The notes below the pieces were generated by a model, which saw nothing but the letters and a program-made list of their open reading frames with translations, did not search any database and had not been told where the DNA came from. Shown one piece after another: positions 27,229 to 34,300 of a DNA stretch of 64,000 bases (position 1 is its first letter; every line of letters begins with the position of its first letter). Origin of the DNA: an uncultured Roseobacter sp. (GTDB taxonomy: Bacteria; Pseudomonadota; Alphaproteobacteria; Rhodobacterales; Rhodobacteraceae); contig CANMWT010000002.1 in NCBI GenBank assembly GCA_947501635.1, forward strand, positions 1-64,000, written 5' to 3'. The position numbers and the translations under genes were made by a program.

Positions 27229-27525
27229 TCAGAAACCGGAAAAGACCATGTCAAGTGCGCCCCGGATTTCATAGTCGCATCCGGAAAGATCAGCGACCGG
27301 CTGCCCCTTGAGCAGCGCTGTGGGGATCGCCGCCATCTCTGCGGTGTGCAGAGCGTGGTCCTCTCCTTGAATGTCGAAGACCGGCTCGAGGCGCCCGATC
27401 ACTTCCGGTCCAGCTGACACCAGGATCAGTGGCGCGACGACACGCGAGCCGGTGTCGATCAGATCCGATTGGAGATCAAGTACCAGTCGATCTCCCGCCA
27501 GCCTGTAAACATGGAACTGCGCCAT
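27229..27525 (-). CDS. ccdB: CcdB-family toxin
   Basis: A 98-residue protein matching CcdB along its length: MAQFHVYRLAGDRLVLDLQSDLID, TGSRVVAPLIL, RLEPVFDIQGEDHALHTAEMAAIPTALL and the C-terminal IRGALDMVFSGF. CcdB traps DNA gyrase on DNA; the critical C-terminal residues (Trp-Gly-Ile in plasmid F CcdB) are replaced by SGF, which is common in chromosomal homologues. Its start overlaps the ccdA stop by one base (TGATG). Confidence 0.92.
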   Translation of the reverse strand: MAQFHVYRLAGDRLVLDLQSDLIDTGSRVVAPLILVSAGPEVIGRLEPVFDIQGEDHALHTAEMAAIPTALLKGQPVADLSGCDYEIRGALDMVFSGF

Positions 27526-27767
27526 CAGCGGGTCTTCAGTATTTGCAGGTCTGCCAGCGGCATCCCGTTGGCCTCAATCCAGGCGCGGCGGCTGGCGATC
27601 GCCGCCGCATTTTCTGTACACCATGCCTCTGCCCGCGCCAAACGGACTGCCTCCGCCAGGGCAGCATCGCTGATCGCCGACACGTTAAGACCCATCTCGC
27701 GCGCGGCTGCGAGATTGGCCGCGGTCAGAGTGACGTTCGTGCGCCGTTTATCTGTGGTGGTTTGCAT
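27525..27767 (-). CDS. ccdA: CcdA-family antitoxin
   Basis: An 80-residue protein: an N-terminal DNA-binding strand-helix part (RRTNVTLTAANLAAAREMGLNVSAISDAALAEAVRLARAEAW) and a C-terminal toxin-binding helix (NAAAIASRRAWIEANGMPL) that ends in the typical CcdA fashion. It neutralises CcdB and represses the operon. The ATG at 27767 was chosen since the longer reading to 27872 crosses the likely operator. An inverted repeat (27797-27815) lies just upstream. Confidence 0.92.
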   Translation of the reverse strand: MQTTTDKRRTNVTLTAANLAAAREMGLNVSAISDAALAEAVRLARAEAWCTENAAAIASRRAWIEANGMPLADLQILKTR

Positions 27768-27796
27768 GGTTGAATTCCTCGCTATCGCACGAAAAA

Positions 27797-27815
27797 TACA
27801 CACGAATGGTGTGTA
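27797..27815. promoter_or_regulatory. inverted repeat upstream of ccdA, probable operator
   Basis: TACACAC-GAATG-GTGTGTA, a perfect 7-base inverted repeat with a 5-base spacer, 30 to 48 bases before the ccdA start. Fits autoregulation by the CcdA-CcdB complex. Confidence 0.55.
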
Positions 27816-28019
27816 GATCAAGGCTACGCCGTCATAACGCCCAGTTGTCATCGGCATCTGCACTCCCTCCAACAGAACACTTGCCCCGCCTCCGGCAGAC
27901 TATCTTGGACGCTTGACAGGATCGCGACGAATACAGACCGGGAGGGCTGGCCGTCGGGCGGTTCAGGAGTGGTACATCAGAAGAGGGTGTTGGGATCTGA
28001 ATGGTTGGTGAGGGCGCGC

Positions 28020-28037
28020 GTTATCGGGCATTTGGGG
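28020..28037 (+). repeat. GTTATCGGGC motif, copy 4
   Basis: Reads GTTATCGGGCATTTGGGG. It lies about 250 bases upstream of ccdA and, with copy 3, brackets the CcdAB module and the 98-residue gene. Confidence 0.6.
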
Positions 28038-28174
28038 TAGAATGGGGGGAGGTATGGCGAAAGAGATAAAAACAAGCCCATGCACAGTAAGATAACTATC
28101 CATATAGCCCTGACATACGCCTCAAAACCATGATATCTTGCAGCAAACGCCACTCACCGGAGACCCGGACGCGC

Positions 28175-28786
28175 ATGTCAAAGAAGTCAATATACGTCGA
28201 TCTTCCGAAACGGGACTACGCGGCGCAGGACATCGGGCCTGCGAAGGCCTTTCGGGACGCGTTTGAGGTCAGCGCTTCTCCCATCATGACCGTAAAGATA
28301 CGTGAAATCATCGAATTTTTGTGGTTCGACGAGGATGCCAGTGATGAGATGAAGCACGCGCGCATTGTTCGTGCCCTGGAGTTGTACAAAAGTCTGGAGC
28401 CTGCGGATGGTGCAGAGGGCATGCTGGCGATGCAAATGGTCGGCACGCATGATGCGGCTCTCCAGTGCCTGAAGCGCGCTGCGCTTTCCAGCCAGACCTT
28501 TGAGGGGCGCGACGTGAACCTGAAGCATGCGCAGAAACTGATGACGCTTTACACGCAACAACTTGCAACGCTGAACAAACACCGCGGCAAGGGCCAGCAG
28601 AAGGTCACGGTCGAGCATGTCAATGTAGAAGCCGGCGGTCAGGCGATTGTCGGCAGTGTCGAGGCGGGAAGCGCAAAGCGGGGCAGCCCGACCCGAAAAC
28701 CCGACACCCTCGACCATCAGGAGATGCCAGCCCTGGACCCGGAGGCCAAGCCCAAGCGAGCCCCCGCCAAAAAGCGCAGAGGCTGA
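28175..28786 (+). CDS. hypothetical protein paired with HGG-motif gene
   Basis: A 203-residue cytoplasmic protein. Start at the ATG preceded by GGAG. The N-terminal part (SIYVDLPKRDYAAQDIGPAKAF) leads into a mainly helical middle with MVGTHDAALQCLKRAAL and a HAQKLMTLYTQQLATLNKHRGKGQQKVTVEHVNV segment. The C-terminus is Lys/Pro/Arg rich and probably disordered. This two-gene arrangement with a following HGG-motif gene recurs in alphaproteobacteria in my recollection, but no function is known to me. It is 2 bases from the next gene, so surely co-transcribed. Confidence 0.7.
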   Translation: MSKKSIYVDLPKRDYAAQDIGPAKAFRDAFEVSASPIMTVKIREIIEFLWFDEDASDEMKHARIVRALELYKSLEPADGAEGMLAMQMVGTHDAALQCLKRAALSSQTFEGRDVNLKHAQKLMTLYTQQLATLNKHRGKGQQKVTVEHVNVEAGGQAIVGSVEAGSAKRGSPTRKPDTLDHQEMPALDPEAKPKRAPAKKRRG

Positions 28787-28788
28787 CG

Positions 28789-29055
28789 ATGGGCAGCATG
28801 CACGCACGCAATACAGGTCCCATGCGCAGCGCCCCGCGCTGTGGCGCGAAAACCCGCAAGGGCACCCCCTGCCAGGCGCCGGCAGTGACCGGAAAAAAGC
28901 GGTGCCGCATGCATGGCGGGGCGCAAGGCTCGGGCGCGCCCAAGGGCAATCAGAATGCGCTCAAGCACGGGCTCTACACGGGGGAGGCCAAGGCCTTCAA
29001 CAAGCACATCCGGGAGCTGCTGCACGCGGGCAAGAAGTTGATTGAAGAAAGCTGA
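28789..29055 (+). CDS. HGGxSTG-type small protein
   Basis: An 88-residue protein with a Cys-Cys-Cys-His set (CGAKTRKGTPCQAPAV...KKRCRMHGG) followed by GNQNALKHGLYT, the pattern of the HGGxSTG family often annotated in phage and island contexts; the HGG here is followed by AQGSG rather than xSTG. The Cys/His spacing could bind zinc. AGAGG precedes the ATG; Met4 is an alternative start. Forms an operon with the preceding gene. Confidence 0.75.
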   Translation: MGSMHARNTGPMRSAPRCGAKTRKGTPCQAPAVTGKKRCRMHGGAQGSGAPKGNQNALKHGLYTGEAKAFNKHIRELLHAGKKLIEES

Positions 29056-29453
29056 TCCGTGATGGGGCGCGATCAGGCGCAATTTGCCGCCGCAGGAGCG
29101 AACCCCCGGGGGTCCTGGTCTGGCATCCTTTGGCTGTGCCTGCAGAAGCCTCGATCCGCACATCTGAAAGACGCGTCCCAAAGCATCACTCCCCTTGCGG
29201 GAAGCCGGGACTGCAACGCAACAGTTTTATGCTGCTTTCGACACGTTCTCTTTAAGGAGCGCTTTCGGGTTGCACTGCAGCCTACAGTTGCGCAAAAATG
29301 GCGCAAAGACCCTCCAAAGGATCTTTTATGTGCGAGTAGCCCCTCCGCGGGTTTGGGTATCTCCCGGCCGGCAACTGCCGCTCTTTCCCAGTGCGCGCCG
29401 GCCGGGGCTTCTCACGGGGCACCCTCTCTCCAGTACGATGCGTGACGTTATTC
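29056..29453. other. intergenic region with non-coding repeat copy B
   Basis: About 400 bases without a supported gene. Frames crossing it have no ribosome binding site. It contains the second copy of the non-coding element (29275-29420). Confidence 0.5.
29275..29420 (+). repeat. conserved non-coding element, copy B
   Basis: Aligns with 24205-24345. Here CCCGGCCGGC at 29363 pairs perfectly with GCCGGCCGGG at about 29397 around a 22-base loop, giving a stable stem followed by CTTCTC. The same arm exists in copy A with a weaker partner. The upstream block CAAAGACCCTCCA is identical in both copies. Confidence 0.5.
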
Positions 29454-29550
29454 CTAGAGCCGTTTCTTGACGTCCGGGTCGTCTTTCCATTTTGTGATTT
29501 GGGAGGCTGACTTGATGCCTTCCGATTGCAGGTACAAGCCCGTCACCGGC
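29454..29550 (-). pseudogene. C-terminal remnant of the 41.1-kb hypothetical gene family
   Basis: The minus strand reads GLYLQSEGIKSASQITKWKD, then DPDVKKRL and a stop. The intact gene at 41101-41595 ends GIYLQSEGIKAASQIAKWKD and DPKVKKFLNS. Only the last 31 codons remain; the 5' side runs into unrelated sequence. DNA similarity to 41101-41200 is also visible. Confidence 0.75.
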
Positions 29551-29751
29551 GCACCTCTCGCTCTGTGCATTAATGAGCCAAAGCTTCCTGCTTCGCGCCA
29601 GGCGTCACCCCTTACGTGACGCGACATTTCTCAACATGGCCTCAACGTGGCGCCGTCCAGCGACATCCAAACTCAAGTAGCCGAAACGGAAGAGTAGACA
29701 AAGTTTGCAATCACTCGCATCCTTTCAGAGTTCAAAACTGGGAGATTTCTA

Positions 29752-30117
29752 ATGACCGTATTAAATCGCTTTGCTGCAATTGCACTTTCGATCTCTGCTG
29801 TGACTGTTGGTGCGGCCGTCTATGCACAAGACTTTAAGCCGATCAAAACTGAAGCTGAGTTTCAAAAACTCGTTGTTGGTAAGCGTATGTATCTCGACGA
29901 GAACTATGTGACTGTAAAAAAGAATGGCAGTGTCGAAGGGAAATTTGGTGGAAAACAACTGAAGGGCGCTTGGGAATGGCGTGACGAATACTGGTGCCGA
30001 ACGCTGACGACCCACTCGAAAAACACTGACTGTCAAACTTGGAGTGTGAGCGGCAATCAGTTCCGTGTGGCGCGTGATCGAGGTAAAGGAAAAGCTTTCA
30101 CATACGTAGCGAGATAG
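29752..30117 (+). CDS. secreted hypothetical protein, 121 residues
   Basis: A clear Sec signal peptide (MTVLNRFAAIALSISAVTVGAAVYA) and a mature part of about 96 residues rich in Lys, Trp and aromatic residues, with two Cys (YWCRTL and DCQTW) that could form a disulfide. The phrases GGKQLKGAWEWRDEYWCRTL and FRVARDRGKGKAF recall a small periplasmic family common in Rhodobacterales, whose role is unknown to me. GGGAGA precedes the ATG. It stands alone. Confidence 0.72.
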   Translation: MTVLNRFAAIALSISAVTVGAAVYAQDFKPIKTEAEFQKLVVGKRMYLDENYVTVKKNGSVEGKFGGKQLKGAWEWRDEYWCRTLTTHSKNTDCQTWSVSGNQFRVARDRGKGKAFTYVAR

Positions 30118-30257
30118 CTCATCTCGTTTTACGTCGTCTGATTTTGCCGAGGTCTCACGCCTTGAGCAGATCGGTTAACCTGCTGGGTGAAGCAGCCGGT
30201 ACATCGCAATACTGTTTTTAGTTTTGCGGCAAACTGCGCACTTTGAGGGTTAAGTCT

Positions 30258-30536
30258 TCACCCTTTTTTGCATACAAATGGTGTGTCATTGCCGGTTTTT
30301 CCGGAGGCTTCAGTCTTTGCCGCGTTCAAAGTAACGCGGTAATTGTCACCTCTGCCGTAAGGGTCAAGGTGAATGTATGCAAGCGATCCGCCATCATACT
30401 TAGCATTCTTAATTTTGTCTGCGGTGCACTTCCATCCATTTCCAGCATCAACGGTACCAGCCATAACCAAACTGGAAAACGAAGATGCAACGACGAAGGA
30501 AAAGGCGAAAACTCTATGCAAAATTGCTTTATTCAT
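30258..30536 (-). CDS. secreted hypothetical protein, 92 residues
   Basis: Starts at 30536 after AAAGGGA. A signal peptide (MNKAILHRVFAFSFVVASSFSSLVMA) is followed by a 66-residue mature part with two Cys (KCTADKIKN and PFVCKKG), suggesting one disulfide. No family recognised. Convergent with the preceding secreted protein gene; the two share size and a Lys-rich, two-Cys mature part but not sequence. Confidence 0.65.
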   Translation of the reverse strand: MNKAILHRVFAFSFVVASSFSSLVMAGTVDAGNGWKCTADKIKNAKYDGGSLAYIHLDPYGRGDNYRVTLNAAKTEASGKTGNDTPFVCKKG

Positions 30537-30738
30537 TAGTGCGGTCCCTTTGATTTGTAATGCATATGAAATCAAGGCCAGAACTATACGCCCACGGGCA
30601 GGGTATTAAGCATCGAGACAACTCGTCAAGACTGAGAGACAGTCACAGGCTGCCCTATGCGACTGGGTTTTGAGCAGTAAAACAAGCCTCAAAATTGAGA
30701 AGTTTTTGTGCCGCCTTTAGCCGCCTTTGAGGCCGGAT

Positions 30739-31213
30739 CAAACGCCCGCATGTCTGGTAATGAAGCTCCTTTCACAAGTGGTGAAAGTCTGCTGTCACTC
30801 CCAATTCGGTTCAGCGACCCGGATGGGCTCACCCGCAGCTTCCAGATCCAAACCTGCAGCCAAGAGTATATCTTCGCGATAATCCGGAGCAATTAACTGA
30901 ACGCCAACAGGCCGGCCCTGTATTTCACCTGTGGCAACCGACAAAGATGGGACACCGATCACGGGCAGTGCTCTTTGTGTGAGCTGCGCTTCGAACACTT
31001 TTGCGAAAGCGTCCTCTGACTGCACATCCGACTGTTGAACGAAGGGCAATTCTCCCGACACGGGGCAGATAACGAGCGGGTAGTCACGTAAGAAAACGGC
31101 CTATTCGTGCGCCCGACGATCACGCCTCCTGCCTTGCGAATATTCGACACCACCGGGCAATCGCTTTGCACTACCTGTTTCTCAAGCAGGCGCAGTCCGT
31201 TCGTCGTGGCATA
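30739..31213 (-). pseudogene. amidase remnant with large internal deletion
   Basis: Bases 30739-31103 are nearly identical to 36781-37145 (3' part of the intact amidase gene plus its downstream flank). Bases 31104-31213 match 37867-37977 of the same gene. About 720 bases between the two blocks are missing, so the frame is broken and the active-site serines are gone. Point differences are few, so the duplication is not old. It sits immediately left of the large helicase gene, with the intact amidase on the right. Confidence 0.88.
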
Positions 31214-31393
31214 AATCCCACCACGACCGCTCACGGGCGCGGGATCGACCAGCACGGCCGCTTTACCTGGCGAGGCAGCGTGCGATCGTGCTCAAATGTC
31301 ACGCCCGAAACAATATGTCCGATCAGGCCATATTCTTACCCAAAAAAGGCTTATACTCAAAGGCTTGACATGAGGTAGTTTGAACCCGGCACG

Positions 31394-34300
31394 ATGAACA
31401 GCGCTGCACCCATACGACGGTCGAACATTCTGGATCGATGTATTTCCATCGATCTGGAGGTTGACCCCGATAAGGCAAGGATTTTCGCATTCGCCGCCGT
31501 TGGCCGTGACGCCGACAAAGGTGCCCTCGTAGCCAGAGGCAATGTTGGCGCGATGTTTCCCCAACTGGACGCCTACAGCCGGAGCTTCGATCACGTCATC
31601 GGGCACAATATTCTGCGCCACGACTTGCCGCACCTCGCCGCCGCCTCATCGGCTTTTGCACGACTGGCGGAGGCCCCGATTGACACTTTGTGGCTCAACC
31701 CGCTGGCGTTTCCGCGCAACCCCTATCATCACCTCGTCAAGCACTACCAGGACGGCCGGCTGCAAACCGGTCACGTTAATGACCCCGAATTTGATGCGCG
31801 ACTGGTGTTCGATGTTCTGCAGAACCAGATTGGCGCGTTCAATGAGCTCAATGCAGCGTCGCCGGATGCCCTGACCGCCTATCACTACCTGTGCTGCCGG
31901 TCGCACCGTAGCGATGGGTTCGATAAGCTTTTCGCAGAGATCCGGAAAGCGGAAAAACCAGACCGGGGCACGGCGGAGAGTGCGATCCGGAGACTCATCG
32001 GATCGGATGCATGCTGCGAGATGCTCGACCAAACGCTCAACGATCTGAATGACACCGCGCTTTCCTGGCCCATAGCCTATGCGTTGTCGTGGATTTCGGT
32101 GGCGGGAGGCGACTCGGTGATGCCACCTTGGGTCCGGGCGCAGTTCCGCGACGCATCGCGCATTGTAAAAACCCTCAGGGCCTCCAATTGCGGGAACCCG
32201 GGCTGTGTTTACTGCAGTAAACATAACGACCCCAAGGTGGCGTTGGAAAAGTGGTTCGGATTTGAAGATTTCCGGCCCGAACCGATCGACGAATTCGGAC
32301 GGCCGCTTCAAGAGCGTATCGTCGAAAGCGCGATGCGCGGGGACAGCCTGTTGGGCATTCTGCCCACGGGCACCGGCAAGTCTATCTGCTACCAAATTCC
32401 GGCTCTGTCGCAGTTTGACAAAACCGGTGCGCTGACGGTCGTCATATCGCCGCTCGTTGCCCTGATGGCGGATCAGGTGCAGGGACTGGCGCGCGCCGGT
32501 ATCTCATCAGCCGTCACGATCAATGGTATGCTGTCCCTGCCGGAGCGACAGGATGCTCTGGACAGGGTGCGCATGGGCGATGCGGCTATCCTTCTGATCT
32601 CACCCGAGCAGTTGCGGAGCACCTCCGTGCGGTCTGTTCTGGCGCAGCGCGACATAGGACTTTGGGTGCTGGACGAGGCCCACTGTGTTTCCAAGTGGGG
32701 GCATGATTTCCGCCCCGACTATCGATACGTCGGGCGCTTCATCAAGGAGCGGTCGGGCGAGGAGGTTGCCCCGATCCTCTGCCTGACAGCAACAGCCAAG
32801 CCTGAAGTCGTTCAGGACATCCGGGGGCATTTCCACGAGTGTCTGGGCCTGGAGCTCGTTCTGCTCGACGGCGGTGCATCCCGTTCCAATTTGAGCTTCG
32901 AGGTGCTCGCCACCCAGCGCTCTACCAAAATGGCCGATATTCTTGACCGTCTGGAGGAACACTTGCCGACCACCGGTGCCTCCGGTGCAATCGTCTATTG
33001 TGCAACAAAACGGTCGACGGAGCGTGTGGCAGAATTTCTCAAGCAGCAGGGAATGTCGGCTGACTATTATCATGCCGGACGCACCCCCGACGAAAAGCGT
33101 GACATCCAGGAGGCTTTCCGCTCCGGTCAATTGCGTGTCATCGCTGCAACCAACGCCTTCGGCATGGGTATAGACAAACCCGACATTCGCCTCGTTGTAC
33201 ACGGCGATGTACCGGGGTCCCTCGAAAACTACTTGCAGGAAGCGGGCAGGGCGGGGCGCGATCGCAAACCTGCGCATTGCACTCTTCTCTACAATACAGA
33301 GGATGTGGACAAGCAATTTGACTTGAGCGCGCGCTCGCGTCTGGCCCGTCACGAGATTGTGGCTATCCTGAAGGCCGTGCGCCGGCTCGACAGCAAGACG
33401 CGCAAGAATGGCGAGGTCATTGCCACCTCCGGCGAAATTGTGAAAGAGGAACTGGATCGCGACTTCCAGCGCGACAGCACGACCGAGGACACCCGCGTCA
33501 AAACGGCTGTTGCCTGGCTCGAAGAGGCAAAACTCCTAAGGCGCGAGGAAAACCGTGTGCAGGTCTTTCCGGCATCTCTTCTGGTGAACGATCTCGATCA
33601 GGCCAAAGCCATTCTCGACAAAGCAGATATCACGCAAGCGCGCCGACAGCAGCTCTTAAGTGTCGTCCGTAACATCATGAGCGCAGCGCCCGAAGAGGGG
33701 ATTTCGACAGATGTTCTGGCGGGGACCAGCGGCCTCTCGGCGGCGGCTCTGCGCAAGGCACTCACGGACATGGAAGCTCTTGGCATCGCCAATGACGACA
33801 CGAACATCACGATCTTTGTCCATGTCGGCGTGGAAAACGCTTCCCGCGCGCGAATTGAAAAAGCGTCGAGGCTGGAAGCGGATCTCGTCGCCCGATTGCG
33901 GGAGGATGCGCCCGACGCCGACAGCGGTGAGCCGATGCCTCTTAATTTGGCGGCGACCAGCCAGATGCTGCGGGAAGCGGGGCATGCGTCTGTCCGACCG
34001 GATATCGTTGAAGGCTTGCTGCGCGGCATGGCGCAAGACGGTCGGGACATGGAGGGCGGACGCGGAAATCTGCACATCAGAAAAGTCTCGCGCGGCAGCT
34101 TGCTGGTGCGCGTGCAGCGACCCTGGCATGTGGTTGAAAAGACGGCAGCGCTCCGACGCGACGGCGCCGTAAGACTTCTGTCGCACCTGGTAGGTTCTGT
34201 CCCCGAAGGGGTGAGGGGCAAGGACATTCAGGTCGAAACAACGTTGGGCGCTCTGCTCGCGTCGGTCACCGGCGATGCAATGCTGCGCGCGGCTGTGCGC

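Noticed and set aside
25363-28037. Integron attC array as an explanation for the 18-bp motif
   Set aside because: The motif does not fit the GTTRRRY core and no imperfect palindrome surrounds it, and no intI was seen; the cassette-like layout alone is not enough.
31646-32395. Antisense frame in the helicase N-terminal region
   Set aside because: Same reason; the sense strand carries clear helicase motifs.
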